Shown here piece after piece: positions 1 to 9,571 of a stretch of 64,000 nucleotides of DNA. Under the pieces are notes generated by a model that searched no databases, had not been told where the DNA came from, and worked only from the letters and a program-made list of their open reading frames with translations. The position numbers were made by a program, and so were the translations under genes. The DNA is from Leptolyngbya boryana PCC 6306 (GTDB taxonomy: Bacteria; Cyanobacteriota; Cyanobacteriia; Leptolyngbyales; Leptolyngbyaceae), in assembly GCF_000353285.1 (NCBI RefSeq), contig NZ_KB731324.1, positions 3,304,577-3,368,576 on the forward strand, given 5' to 3'. Within the stretch, counting starts at the first letter, position 1; the number at the start of each line of letters is the position of its first letter.

Positions 1-1585
1 AGATTGCACGGGCATAGGTTGCAGAAATATAGGGTCGGAAGCTCGATTGATTGTTAATGTAAGTTTGAAAAAATGCCAAACTCAGCGCATTCATATAGCG
101 CCGCGCGATCGCGGGATTCGCTCCAATCACTTCCGGCGGCACCGGAACCCCTTCATCATTCCCCTGTCCTAATGCTGAGAAGTGCGTTCCTTGCTCAATC
201 ACCGCCAAATATCGTTCATTCGTTTGTAACCACGTAAACGGCTGAATCTGCTCTGGCAAAGCAGGCGCGATCGTATCTGCATTGCCTCCTACCATCAAAA
301 TCGGTGTTTTAATCTGACTCACAGATGCCTGTCCGAACACACTACTGGTGATCGGATTAATCGCAACGATCGCTTTCACCCGTGGATCGCTCAAATTGTA
401 GTTAATCGGCGGTAAAGCAGCCGCACGGCATTGCAGCAAGAGAGAAAGATTCAAGGTTCGATCGATCTCATCTGGACGACAGGATTGCTGAAGCTGTGCA
501 AAATTGATCGGCGCACCCGCTAATGCCATCACCGTATAGCCGCCAAAAGACTGCCCCAACAGTCCAACTTGCTTGACATTCAAACGACTGTATTGAGGAT
601 CAGACTTGGCTCTACGCTCCAGTTCATCCAGTACATACTTAATATCGAGCGGGCGATCGACAAACTCACTCGGACTCGTGACCTCATTGGCGATGCCATC
701 GACTAAAGCTTGCAACTGTTTGGCATTACTGCCGGGATGTTCTGGAACGGCAACCGCAAATCCATGAGACGCGAGGTGTTCTGCTAAATATCGGAACGTT
801 CCGCGATCGGAACCCAGTCCATGCGAAATCACAATCACGGGAATCGATGTTGGCAAAGCTTGACGGCGCGCGATCGGCAAATAGACATCCACCGGAAATA
901 CGCGCTCTCGCCCTAACGCTTGCACAAATCCGCGCGTTCGATCGACTAATCTCCAAGAGTCTCGCCGAAATCCATATGCGCCTCGCGCTGTTAAATCAGG
1001 AATGTTCCCCGGTAGGGGGGTAGAGTCTTGGCTCGCAAGTTGAGCGACTACATCAGTAGCTTGCTTCGTACGTCCAATCAAATCTCCAAAATCATCCACA
1101 ATCTGGAGGCTTCGCTGCAAATCAATCCGAATCCCTCGCGTCGGAAACCTCCGAAATACATTCAGCAACGTCAACCCTTCTGGATCAGCCGATGCCAAAA
1201 TCAATGCCGCTCGAATCGCGAAAAATCCTGTATCGCGAGATTCCGGTTGAATCACTTCTCCCAAACGGCGTAACAAAATCTCTCCCTGCTGTGTATACAG
1301 GAATTGCGAAACCGCAACAGGACTAAGGTCTGCCTTTGCAACCAACACCTTACGCAATGTCGCCAATTGCGTTGCATCGACATATTGCGAATACACGTAA
1401 AGGTCACTATCGAGTACTCCCTGACGCGCATACGCTTCCAGCGCCGACACAGAAACCGATCGCTCTAAAATGCCATACGACAGAAAAATCCGCTCAGCAC
1501 TCCGGGCTGGGGAACTCATAGCGAGAACAGAAATCAGTCCTGCGATCGCGGAGAAGAAAAATTTGGCGACTTTCGACTGTTGCAT
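1..1585 (-). CDS. Exported alpha/beta hydrolase, DUF1400 type (3' end cut by window edge)
   Basis: The reading frame opens at an ATG at 1585 and runs off the left edge, so the C-terminus is missing. Residues 1-32 form a signal peptide (hydrophobic core, then a cleavage region ending near SPARSA), followed by a stretch resembling the cyanobacterial DUF1400 domain. A dienelactone-hydrolase-like alpha/beta hydrolase domain follows, with an oxyanion-type VISHGLGSDRG segment and the nucleophile elbow GQSFGG near residue 345. A late VGGNAD segment and an EQGTHF segment fit the acid and histidine of a catalytic triad. It is probably a periplasmic esterase or lipase. The substrate cannot be read from the sequence. 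Hydrolase assignment is firm, family naming moderately so. Confidence 0.85.
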   Translation of the reverse strand, partial: MQQSKVAKFFFSAIAGLISVLAMSSPARSAERIFLSYGILERSVSVSALEAYARQGVLDSDLYVYSQYVDATQLATLRKVLVAKADLSPVAVSQFLYTQQGEILLRRLGEVIQPESRDTGFFAIRAALILASADPEGLTLLNVFRRFPTRGIRIDLQRSLQIVDDFGDLIGRTKQATDVVAQLASQDSTPLPGNIPDLTARGAYGFRRDSWRLVDRTRGFVQALGRERVFPVDVYLPIARRQALPTSIPVIVISHGLGSDRGTFRYLAEHLASHGFAVAVPEHPGSNAKQLQALVDGIANEVTSPSEFVDRPLDIKYVLDELERRAKSDPQYSRLNVKQVGLLGQSFGGYTVMALAGAPINFAQLQQSCRPDEIDRTLNLSLLLQCRAAALPPINYNLSDPRVKAIVAINPITSSVFGQASVSQIKTPILMVGGNADTIAPALPEQIQPFTWLQTNERYLAVIEQGTHFSALGQGNDEGVPVPPEVIGANPAIARRYMNALSLAFFQTYINNQSSFRPYISATYARAI

Positions 1586-2024
1586 ATCTTCGGACGGAAT
1601 CCTAACGACCTGAACCTAGACTGGCTCATTTTGACGCACCTACAGAAAAAGCGGCAACTTCCAAAGAAATAAAAAGAATTCCTTCTATACAAAAATTAAG
1701 CCAAGCTGAAATTTTGATCATTAGCTTGAAGTCTAATTTGCAACTCCGGGCACTTTGGATAGAGTGTGACAGATGAGTTTGATTGATTTCTGCTACTAGT
1801 AGTGTGTCTCATATTTAACGAGCACCCTTACCAAGTTCAGACTTTCGATCGACATAATTTCCTCAACTTAGTCGTATAACATCTGGTACGGCAATTTTAA
1901 ATTTCAGATTTTCCCCCTGAAGTCACAGTTAAAGCAGCACAAGGACGAATTTTTAGTGATAGGATGATGTCCCTGCGCTCCGACAGCCTAAAAAAACATC
2001 TACTTCAACATGACGAGGATTTCG
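1586..2024. other. Intergenic region between divergent genes
   Basis: About 440 bases lie between the divergent starts of the exported hydrolase and the DUF2949 gene. The stretch is AT-rich and must hold both promoters. I see no convincing promoter pair, hairpin or additional gene in it. Confidence 0.5.
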
Positions 2025-2285
2025 ATGGCGGTTCTACCCCCCGACACCATTCAACAAAGTTCAGAGGTTGCACTCCAACAGATCGATTGGATAGCACCTG
2101 CTGAATCCACAGAGATTGAACTCATTGACTATCTAAAAGACGAATTGGCAGTTTCAGACGACTCGATCGACCTTGCTCTGCGTCACTGCCAACAAGAACG
2201 AGGCACGTTGCCAATGGTGCTTTGGCGCTACGGATTTGTCTCGATTGATCAGTTGAATCAGATTTTTGATTGGATGGCTCGCTAG
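2025..2285 (+). CDS. DUF2949 family small protein
   Basis: An 86-residue protein whose second half (IDYLKDELAVSDDSIDLALRH, then LPMVLWRYGFV and LNQIFDWM) is recognisable as the cyanobacterial DUF2949 domain, of unknown function. The domain looks helical with no membrane segment or signal peptide. An in-frame ATG lies 15 bases upstream at 2010, but 2025 is preferred because a GAGG ribosome-binding site sits about seven bases before it. It converges on the DUF3611 gene, whose stop lies 12 bases beyond. No specific role can be inferred. Confidence 0.75.
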   Translation: MAVLPPDTIQQSSEVALQQIDWIAPAESTEIELIDYLKDELAVSDDSIDLALRHCQQERGTLPMVLWRYGFVSIDQLNQIFDWMAR

Positions 2286-2297
2286 TACTTGCTTGAG

Positions 2298-2861
2298 TTA
2301 TTGCTTGCTCATTTTGTTGAGTAGCCACAGCGATGTCGAAATCGCAGCAAACTGAGCCAAAATCACGTTAATACTAGCTTGCACCACCAAAATATCGATC
2401 GGTTGAATAAACTTCGCTGGATCAACGTTCACGAACCCTGCAAATCCTTGATTCACAGCTTTTCCAAACAGTAATCCGACGATCGCTTCTGCCCCCAATA
2501 GCGCCAGCAACGTCCCCACCAAACTTGCCATCAGTCCGATCCGAATCGTCTGAATCGCCTCTGCCTTTTTCGGACGTGCTGCTGGATTCTCTGATCTGAG
2601 CTGCCGCCCAATCGGAACATATTTCATTAACGACCAATACATATTGAATCCCAGCACCAAGATTCCACAGACGGTCAGCACAACTCCAATCCCTGTGGTT
2701 GGATTCGTTCCTTGAGGATTGCGATTTGAAACGGCGGCAAATAACAAAATTGCGCCAGAGATCACAGTTAAAACTAACTGAAACCAAAAGCTAAACCATC
2801 CCGCGAATCGAAATGTGTTTGCAATTTCTCTCAAGGTCGGAGAAGAGTCGGATCTTGCCAT
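2298..2861 (-). CDS. DUF3611 family membrane protein
   Basis: A 187-residue protein with four predicted membrane segments, at about residues 20-45, 58-80, 105-130 and 158-182. The opening TLREIANTFRFAGWFSFWFQLVLTVIS-like region and the overall size match DUF3611, a family found in cyanobacteria and plastid-bearing eukaryotes with no assigned function. It is probably in the thylakoid or plasma membrane. It sits alone, upstream of the orphan response regulator on the same strand but separated by about 150 bases, so co-transcription is uncertain. Confidence 0.8.
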   Translation of the reverse strand: MARSDSSPTLREIANTFRFAGWFSFWFQLVLTVISGAILLFAAVSNRNPQGTNPTTGIGVVLTVCGILVLGFNMYWSLMKYVPIGRQLRSENPAARPKKAEAIQTIRIGLMASLVGTLLALLGAEAIVGLLFGKAVNQGFAGFVNVDPAKFIQPIDILVVQASINVILAQFAAISTSLWLLNKMSKQ

Positions 2862-3014
2862 AGGAATTCACACAGAAGCTAGTTCCAGCTTAAAACAAGA
2901 TGCAGTCGGAAGTCGGACTTGCAATTAAAAATGATGATGAAACTCGCGATCGCGCCCAAATACAACAAAGCCGGGACGAATTTCATCCCGGCACACTCAG
3001 ACTCAAATGCTGCT

Positions 3015-3722
3015 CTAACTGACCACCGCAGGCGATTCAAACTTATAACCTACGCCCCGCACCGTCTGAATCAAAGCAGGCTGACTCGTATCGATTTCAA
3101 TCTTTTTGCGGATTTGTCCGATATGCACGTCCACCACACGTTGGTCACCGACATATTCATAATCCCAAACTTCTTGAATCAACTCAGCCCGTCGCCAAAC
3201 TCGCCCGGGATGTGCTGCGAGGAAATGCAACAAATCAAACTCTAATGCCGTCAACGGCACAATTTCCTCATTCAACTTGACCTCACGCCGAACCGGATCA
3301 ATCATTAATCCACCAAACGTGAGACACTGCTGTTCTGCGGTGGTCACAATTCGCTGACGTTTGAGAATTGCCCCCACTCGTCCACCTAATTCCACCAAAC
3401 TGAAGGGCTTCGTAATGTAATCATCTGCACCTTGAGCAAAGCCCCGAACTTTGTCCGCCTCATCCGTGCGGCTTGTCAGCATCAAGACAAATACATTTGT
3501 CCGGCTCTGCATTTCTTGGCACAGCGAGTAGCCATTTGCATCCGGTAAATTCACATCTAAAATCACCAAATCAGGATTAAACTGCTCAAACACCTGCATC
3601 GCAGACTTTCCATCTTCAGCAGATTCCATTTGATAATTTTGCTTAGTCAAGAAACGATGAACCAAATTGCGAATCGCTGGATCATCATCAACGACGAGTA
3701 TCTTGGCTGGAGCCATGACCAT
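3015..3722 (-). CDS. OmpR/PhoB-type response regulator (orphan)
   Basis: A 235-residue two-domain regulator. The receiver domain (about residues 6-120) has the acidic cluster D12-D14, the phospho-acceptor D56 in VILDVNLP, a conserved Thr in MLTSRT and the Lys of ITKPF. The C-terminal winged helix (about 135-230) contains LTALEFDLLHFLAAHPGRVWRR and ends with the usual VRGVGYKFE turn. No histidine kinase gene is adjacent, so it is an orphan regulator. Targets cannot be inferred. The first ATG (3722) is used, with a second possible start two codons on at M3. Confidence 0.9.
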   Translation of the reverse strand: MVMAPAKILVVDDDPAIRNLVHRFLTKQNYQMESAEDGKSAMQVFEQFNPDLVILDVNLPDANGYSLCQEMQSRTNVFVLMLTSRTDEADKVRGFAQGADDYITKPFSLVELGGRVGAILKRQRIVTTAEQQCLTFGGLMIDPVRREVKLNEEIVPLTALEFDLLHFLAAHPGRVWRRAELIQEVWDYEYVGDQRVVDVHIGQIRKKIEIDTSQPALIQTVRGVGYKFESPAVVS

Positions 3723-4091
3723 AACCTTGCGCTAAAAAATAAATTGAGAAGGGCAGATGACAGTACCTAGAGCAAATTGAGATCGGAGCCAACAGAAAAA
3801 TCCCTGATTCTGCTTACACAGAAGAATCTTGTCATCAGCATTAGTATGCCTCAGCTTTTGAATAGAATATCCCGATTTGTCCGAGTTTCCGCAAAATCAC
3901 GGTCGCCGTTCTATTCGATGTGGAAATTGCGAACACTCCAAGTCACGAAGTTCTCGCAGTGTACGGATATCGCAGGGCGTAAATTTGCTGAAGGCAAAAT
4001 ATCTCAAGTCTGTATTCTATCGTCTACACTCTAGTTGTAATCCCGACCATCGCTAGGTTACTTTAGTAGGTGAAGGTGGAGTAACAAGCCC
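3723..4091. other. Intergenic region between divergent genes
   Basis: About 370 bases separate the response regulator and the CPP1-like gene, which diverge. It must contain both promoters. A GTAGGTGAAGGTGGAGTAAC purine-rich stretch just before 4092 provides the downstream ribosome-binding site. An open frame at 3777-4034 has biased, repetitive composition and no ribosome-binding site, and I do not regard it as a gene. Confidence 0.5.
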
Positions 4092-4712
4092 ATGAGCGCG
4101 CAAAGTCCCTATGAAAAGTTAGGCGTTTCCGAAGGTGCGACGTTTGAAGAGATTCAAACGGCACGAACTCGTTTGGTTGAAGAATTAGCTGGTGATCAGC
4201 GAAAAATTTCGGAAATTGAGGCAGCATATGATTCTGTGCTGATGGAACGACTACGGTTGCGGCAAGAAGGCAAGATCAAAGTGCCCGATCGAATTCGCTT
4301 CCCTGAAAAGTTGGCGACCCCGGCTCCTGTCGAAACGCCTGCACCTGCAAATCAGTCGGCTCAATGGTTGAAAAGTTTGATCGATCAGCCGAGTGCCAGA
4401 GATATTGTCATTCCTGGAATGACAATGGCAGCGCTAGGGACGTTAGTGTATTTCTCTCCAACGAATGCTGTCCTTCAGATGGCGATGGCGCTCGCAACAG
4501 GCAGCACGTTGTATTTTCTTTACCGTAAGGAGCGAAAATTAGGTCGCTCAGTTTTATTAGGCGTAGTTGGGTTGCTGTTGGGATTTGCGATCGGGGGCGT
4601 GGCTTACACATTTTTAGCACCTTATTTGGGTGCGTTGGTGCTGACGAATGAAGTTTTGATCAGTTTGGTGACTTTTCTGGTTTTATGGTTGGTCAGTAGC
4701 TTTACCAAATAA
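4092..4712 (+). CDS. CPP1-like (DUF3353) membrane protein with J-like domain
   Basis: A 206-residue protein. Residues 1-60 form a DnaJ-like helical domain (SPYEKLGVSEGATFEEIQTARTR) without the HPD tripeptide of true J proteins. A proline-rich linker (75-90) follows, then three or four membrane helices from about 105 to 205. This matches the CPP1-like family (DUF3353). Plant CPP1 is known as a chaperone-like protein that stabilises protochlorophyllide oxidoreductase, and a similar thylakoid role is plausible here but is inference. It is the first gene of an apparent three-gene operon, six bases ahead of the DUF4129 gene. Confidence 0.85.
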   Translation: MSAQSPYEKLGVSEGATFEEIQTARTRLVEELAGDQRKISEIEAAYDSVLMERLRLRQEGKIKVPDRIRFPEKLATPAPVETPAPANQSAQWLKSLIDQPSARDIVIPGMTMAALGTLVYFSPTNAVLQMAMALATGSTLYFLYRKERKLGRSVLLGVVGLLLGFAIGGVAYTFLAPYLGALVLTNEVLISLVTFLVLWLVSSFTK

Positions 4713-4718
4713 ATCCAG

Positions 4719-5339
4719 ATGGCGGCGGATCAATTTCAGAAAAGTGATATTAGTTGGCAAATTCAGCAATTTTTCCGGCAGGCGGGTGAATGGCTTGAGT
4801 TGAGGTTCGCTGGATTGCAACCGCCTGGGGTTCCCGATATGCCGAATTGGTCGTTTCCGGCTTGGTGGTGGGAAGCAGCATTTTGGCTGATCATTGTTGG
4901 CGCGGGGGGCTGGCTGTTGTGGCAAATTTATCTGTGGCTGCGTCCGCTGTTAGAAGCTAATCAATCGCAGTTCGGCAAATTTCTCGATCGCAGATCCACG
5001 CAACCCGAAAAAGAACGCTCGATCGCGGCTTGGGTCAGATCGGCTCAGGAATTTCAACAGCAGGGAAATTACCGAGAGGCTTCGCGTGCGCTCTATATGG
5101 CAATGTTGCAGCGGTTAAGTGAGACAAAATTGATTCCAACGGATCAAAGCCGCACAGATCGAGAATATTTGCGCTTGGTTCAGCTTCTACCAGACTCTGA
5201 GTCCTATCAGATGGTGTTAGAGACGCATGAGCTGCTTTGTTTCAGTAATGCGCCGATTTCTGCCGAAATGTTTGAGCGGGTTCAGCGAGCTTATGGCAAC
5301 ATTGAACGCGCGACCCTCGATATGGCAAAAATGGCGTGA
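4719..5339 (+). CDS. DUF4129 domain membrane protein
   Basis: A 206-residue protein with a single strong membrane segment at about residues 48-75 (WWEAAFWLIIVGAGGWLLWQ). The C-terminal helical domain (QQGNYREASRALYMAMLQRL ... TDREYL ... VLETHELLCFSN) is DUF4129. Such proteins usually sit beside a DUF4350 protein, a MoxR-type AAA+ ATPase and a DUF58 protein. Here only the DUF4350 partner follows, overlapping by one base (TGATG). Function is unknown, though membrane-anchored assembly or degradation of surface components is the usual guess. Confidence 0.8.
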   Translation: MAADQFQKSDISWQIQQFFRQAGEWLELRFAGLQPPGVPDMPNWSFPAWWWEAAFWLIIVGAGGWLLWQIYLWLRPLLEANQSQFGKFLDRRSTQPEKERSIAAWVRSAQEFQQQGNYREASRALYMAMLQRLSETKLIPTDQSRTDREYLRLVQLLPDSESYQMVLETHELLCFSNAPISAEMFERVQRAYGNIERATLDMAKMA

Positions 5340-6418
5340 TGAAAAAACTCGATCGACGTTGGGTATTTGGGCTGATTGCAGTCGCGGTGCTGATTGTCCT
5401 CACGTTATTTGTTGCGCCCAGAAGCAATCGCTTGATGAGCGGTTCGACGTTTAGCCGTTCGCCGGATGGCTACGGGGCTTGGTACGCTTATATGCAGCGT
5501 CAAGGCACCCCTGTGCAACGCTGGCGCAAGAGTACTTCGGAAGTCGATCGCTCGATCACTGGAACGGGCAATACGATGATTCAGATCGATCCGACGCAAT
5601 CGAGAGCAAACGACGTAGAAAACTGGGTAGAACGTGGAAATACTTGGATCATTCTGGGACGAGAGTTACCCGCAACCGAGGCAGGATTTTCGACACAGCA
5701 TCAGAGCGATCAGGGGACAGTAAAAATTGAAACATCTCGGCGATTGCTGAAATCTGGTGCAATGGAGATTTTAGGCGATCGATTCGGCTCGATCGTGTGG
5801 GAAGTCAAGAAAGGAAAAGGACGCGTCATTTTCGTGGTAACGCCTTTCATTGCAGCCAATGCATATCAAGATGAGCCTGGAAATTTTCCATTTTTCGCTC
5901 AGCTTGCTACTCGATACGGGCAGAAGATTTGGGTTGATGAGTATCTTCATGGCTATCAGGACAAATCCGAAGAATCAGGAGCAGACCAAGCACGGAACTG
6001 GGGCGATTATTTGATGAGAACGCCACTCGCTGTGGTGTTGCTCCAGACAGGTGTAGTGATCTTGGTATTAATTTGGGCAAAGAATCGCCGATTTGGGCAA
6101 CCGCAACCGTTGGAAAGTCCTAAGACAAATGATAGTCAGGCGTATACGCAGGCGCTAGCAGGCGTGCTGTACAAAGCGAGACGGAGCGAGTTTGTGGTGG
6201 ATGTTGTCGGGCGAGAGGAGCGGTTGCAGATTCAGCGATCGTTAGGCATCGGGGGAGCGTTGCTCGATCGAGAAGCGCTGATGAGCGCCTGGGTCGAACA
6301 AACGGGTCGGACTGCTTCAGAATTGGAGCCGCTTTTTGCGAATCGGCGCTTGAGTGAGACAGAGTTACGCAAATGGTTAACTCAAGTTCGCGAAATTAAA
6401 CAGCATCTTCCAAGGTGA
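5339..6418 (+). CDS. DUF4350 domain membrane protein
   Basis: A protein of about 359 residues with an N-terminal membrane anchor (about 8-27), an extracytoplasmic region with the DUF4350 signature (FSRSPDGYGAWYAYM near residue 40, then a GNTWIILG segment), a second membrane helix near 230-250 and a cytoplasmic tail of about 110 residues. A GTG at 5336 is in frame, but the ATG at 5339 forms the usual TGATG overlap with the upstream DUF4129 gene. The next gene is on the opposite strand, so no MoxR or DUF58 gene completes the cluster here. Confidence 0.8.
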   Translation: MKKLDRRWVFGLIAVAVLIVLTLFVAPRSNRLMSGSTFSRSPDGYGAWYAYMQRQGTPVQRWRKSTSEVDRSITGTGNTMIQIDPTQSRANDVENWVERGNTWIILGRELPATEAGFSTQHQSDQGTVKIETSRRLLKSGAMEILGDRFGSIVWEVKKGKGRVIFVVTPFIAANAYQDEPGNFPFFAQLATRYGQKIWVDEYLHGYQDKSEESGADQARNWGDYLMRTPLAVVLLQTGVVILVLIWAKNRRFGQPQPLESPKTNDSQAYTQALAGVLYKARRSEFVVDVVGREERLQIQRSLGIGGALLDREALMSAWVEQTGRTASELEPLFANRRLSETELRKWLTQVREIKQHLPR

Positions 6419-6470
6419 TTTTCGCCACCATCAAATTGCAAACCGTAGGCGTTTTGGCTGCGAACTACAC

Positions 6471-8225
6471 TTACTTCAAAGCCTCTTCTAACTGGTTTTG
6501 CTCCCAGAGCGATCGATAAAGCCCTGGTTGCTCAATCAAATCACCGTGAGTGCCCATCTGTACAATTCGCCCCTGATCCATGACAAAAATTCGATCTGCT
6601 AAGGCTGCCGCAGAAAGTTGGTGCGAAATAAACACAACCGTTTTCCGAACCGTGCCTTCTGACAAATTCTTCAAAATCCGAGTTGCCGTTTGATTGTCTA
6701 CACTCGACAACGCATCATCTAGAATCAAAATCGGGCTATCGACTAACAAAGCTCGGGCTAATGCAGTCCGTTGCCGTTGTCCACCCGATAAGGTAATTCC
6801 TCGCTCTCCAACGATCGTGTCGTAATGCTGCGGGAAATTCAGCACCTCGCCATGAATCTGAGCAATTTTTGCAGCCAGTTCCACGTCAGATTGATCCGCC
6901 ATGGGGTTGCCGTAGCGAATGTTATTGCGAATTGTTGTACTAAATAAGAAACTTTCTTGAGGCACATAAGCGATCGCACCTCGCAAATCGGTTAATCGCA
7001 AATCTGTAATGTCATACCCATCCACAAATAGCTGATTCGGTGAGATATCGAGCAATCGCGGCAAAGCATTTGCCAACGTCGATTTTCCCGATCCAATTGC
7101 ACCGACGATCGCAACTGTTTCACCCGGATCGATCACAAAATCAATCTGATTCAATGCAGGCTCAGTTGCACCGGGATAGCGAAATGTCAAATTCTGAGCA
7201 CTCAGCTTGCCTCTAACTTGCGCTAACGGCAGCGGAATCGAGTCAGGCGTATCTTGAATTTTCGGCTCGACGGTCAGAATCGATTCAATGCGATCGATAC
7301 TCACCTCACCGCGTTGATAAGCCGTAATCGTGAATCCAAGTAATGCCGTCGGAAATGCTAATCGTTCGACGAAAATCAGCAGCGCGATAAAGTCACCGAC
7401 TGTAATTTCTCCCCGCGCGATCGATCCACCTCCAAACCACAGCAAAATCAATGCACTTCCGTAAGCGACACCCTGCAAAATCGGAAACAGAATATTTCGG
7501 GTCAAGGCGAGCTTGAGATTAGCATTTAGTAGCGATCTGTTCAGACCTCGAAACGCATTCCGCTCATTTTGCTCTTGCGCATAGATCTTGATCAGCGCAA
7601 TGCCGCTCATATCTTCTTGAACCAGTTCACTCAAAGTTGAGAGTTCTTCTTGAACGGTTAACTGTTGCGATCGCAGTTTATTACTGAACAAACTGACCAA
7701 AATCAGCATAAATGGATAAACCGAAAGCGCGAGCAGGCTCAGCCTCGCATCGATCGCAATCATCGCAGGCAACGTCAACGCATAAGCAAACAGAGTATTC
7801 GCTAAACTCAAGACTGCAAATCCCAAGAGGCGACGAATATTATCCACATCACTCGTCGCCCGATTGATCAAATCTCCGACCGTATTCGCAGCAAAATAAG
7901 CAGGCTCTAAGGTCAGCAAGTGATTAAAAATTTTCTGTTTTAAATCAAATTCAACCTGCCGCCCTACCCCAAACAGCAAAATTCGCGAAGTCATTCTCAC
8001 GACTAGCATCACAGATGCAAGTGCCAAAATTAACAGCGCATAAGAGAAAATTTGTTGGACACTAAATGTCACACTCAGCGTATCAACCGCATTGCGGATT
8101 TGCAGCGGAATATAAATGCCGATCGCATTCACCACTAACAACGCCGAAACCCCGAGAGTTGCATCTCGCCAATGCGGACGAAGATAAGTTCCCAGCTTTT
8201 GAAGTTGTCCCTGCGATCGCGCCAT
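6471..8225 (-). CDS. ABC exporter, fused permease and ATPase (MsbA/MdlB-like)
   Basis: About 584 residues: a type-1 exporter transmembrane domain with six helices (roughly 20-310) followed by a nucleotide-binding domain. The ATPase has a Walker A with the unusual sequence GAIGSGKST (about 376-384), a PQESFLF Q-loop, the signature LSGGQRQRTALARALL, Walker B ILILDDALSSVD and the H-loop FISHQ, so it should be active. Members export lipids, peptides or drugs as dimers, and the substrate here is unknown. The frame is open to a further start at 8276, but MARSQ at 8225 fits the family better. A lone half-transporter gene implies a homodimer. Confidence 0.9.
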   Translation of the reverse strand: MARSQGQLQKLGTYLRPHWRDATLGVSALLVVNAIGIYIPLQIRNAVDTLSVTFSVQQIFSYALLILALASVMLVVRMTSRILLFGVGRQVEFDLKQKIFNHLLTLEPAYFAANTVGDLINRATSDVDNIRRLLGFAVLSLANTLFAYALTLPAMIAIDARLSLLALSVYPFMLILVSLFSNKLRSQQLTVQEELSTLSELVQEDMSGIALIKIYAQEQNERNAFRGLNRSLLNANLKLALTRNILFPILQGVAYGSALILLWFGGGSIARGEITVGDFIALLIFVERLAFPTALLGFTITAYQRGEVSIDRIESILTVEPKIQDTPDSIPLPLAQVRGKLSAQNLTFRYPGATEPALNQIDFVIDPGETVAIVGAIGSGKSTLANALPRLLDISPNQLFVDGYDITDLRLTDLRGAIAYVPQESFLFSTTIRNNIRYGNPMADQSDVELAAKIAQIHGEVLNFPQHYDTIVGERGITLSGGQRQRTALARALLVDSPILILDDALSSVDNQTATRILKNLSEGTVRKTVVFISHQLSAAALADRIFVMDQGRIVQMGTHGDLIEQPGLYRSLWEQNQLEEALK

Positions 8226-8419
8226 AACTCTGCCTACTATCGAAACTTTCCTATAGTAGCGTGCTTGAAAAAGCAAATTTCAATTAAATAAAGAGAAATA
8301 CGGATGCAACTTAACCAACTTTTCACGCAAAGTTCACAAGATCACTAAGGGGATTTACGGAATCGATAAGCGACTTGTTGGACAATAGAAAGTATCAAAT
8401 TTATCTGGCGCTTCTAACG

Positions 8420-9490
8420 ATGCAAACCACGCAGAGGCTGGCAAACCAGTACTATATCTATGTCGATCCAACCCTTCCCCCGGAACCTTGGGATATCTAC
8501 GACCCAAACCCTCAGAACCGCGGGTTTGTTGCCTACTTTGGTCAGGTCTTGCAAAAGGTTGAGGAAAATCTAGGGAGAAGCGGGCTGGTTTTCTATGTCA
8601 CGCTGAGTGATATGCGGACGTTGCCCTCTTATGGTGACAATGTCATCGTCTTAATCATCGGCGATGAACACTATCGAATTCCTCAATACATTCACAAAGT
8701 TGGGGCAGTCTTTAAGTCCTATGGCATTACTCAGGAAATGCAATGGAAGAATTTCTTGAAGCCTTCCTATCGAGATTTCATCACGCTAATTCAGTATTTT
8801 AGCAATCTATCGTTACGGCTACCGTTACTAATTAACTACGAATTTCAAAAGCTCAGATCGCTTATCTTAAAAAACGTAAGAGTTGCGCCTATCTTTGATA
8901 TACCCGGCGGATATTACAATTCTGAAAACTTGCCTATTAAAGCAATAGAAGATCGTACCTATGATGTGTTCTTCGATGGCAGTGTTCAGAACAATATCTA
9001 TTCCAAGTGGTCAACTAAAAACTGGCTCAAAACACCAAAGATTGTGGCGCGATCGCAGATGCTGGAAAATCTCGATCGCTTTCACCAAAACCATCCTCAA
9101 TATCGGGTGCAATTAGCCATTCAACAGGCGTTTGGAGTCGTCAGCGAAGAATCGGCATGGAGTTACAGCGAGAACTTAATGAACGCCAAAGTGTGTTTAG
9201 TGCCCCGAGGAACCACCCTTGAGTCTTTTCGGATTTGTGAAGCCATGCGCTATGGCTGTGTGATTGTCGTTGAAGATTTACCAAACCGTGAGTTCTATCG
9301 AAATGCTCCAGTCGTGCGTGTGAAAAACTGGAAAAATCTTGAACCTGTTCTTGCAGCACTACTGAGCGATCAACGGCAAATGCGGGAAATTCACGAGCAA
9401 ACTCTGGCATGGTGGGAAACGCAAATGGCAGAACCCGTCATTGGCAAACAGATTGCAGCAGCGTTGAATCAACTCCCTCATATTCCCTAA
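8420..9490 (+). CDS. Exostosin-family glycosyltransferase (GT47-like)
   Basis: About 356 residues, with no signal peptide. The C-terminal half carries the exostosin-like GT-B segment: a TYDVFFDGSVQN region near the middle, then NAKVCLVPRGTTLESFRICEAMRYGCVIVVED, where Arg/Ser contacts to a nucleotide sugar are expected. Members transfer sugars to cell-surface polysaccharides. The neighbouring galE and sugar transferase loci make an exopolysaccharide role plausible. The frame stays open upstream to a TTG at 8375. The ATG at 8420 is chosen although no clear ribosome-binding site precedes either. Confidence 0.75.
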   Translation: MQTTQRLANQYYIYVDPTLPPEPWDIYDPNPQNRGFVAYFGQVLQKVEENLGRSGLVFYVTLSDMRTLPSYGDNVIVLIIGDEHYRIPQYIHKVGAVFKSYGITQEMQWKNFLKPSYRDFITLIQYFSNLSLRLPLLINYEFQKLRSLILKNVRVAPIFDIPGGYYNSENLPIKAIEDRTYDVFFDGSVQNNIYSKWSTKNWLKTPKIVARSQMLENLDRFHQNHPQYRVQLAIQQAFGVVSEESAWSYSENLMNAKVCLVPRGTTLESFRICEAMRYGCVIVVEDLPNREFYRNAPVVRVKNWKNLEPVLAALLSDQRQMREIHEQTLAWWETQMAEPVIGKQIAAALNQLPHIP

Positions 9491-9509
9491 TCCCGCGGGG
9501 CTGTCCGAA

Positions 9510-9546
9510 GAACAAGGGTAGAGACGGACCATCTCTACCCTTGTTC
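9510..9546. terminator. Hairpin between convergent genes
   Basis: A perfect 15-base-pair stem (9510-9524 with 9532-9546) closes a seven-base loop between the convergent glycosyltransferase and YdcF-family genes. No T-run follows on either strand, so it may act as a bidirectional terminator or mRNA-end stabiliser. Confidence 0.65.
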
Positions 9547-9571
9547 AATACAAACTCAATGCAAATGCGTT

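Noticed and set aside
3777-4034. An 85-codon frame between the response regulator and the CPP1-like gene
   Set aside because: No ribosome-binding site, atypical composition and no domain; it sits where two divergent promoters are expected.
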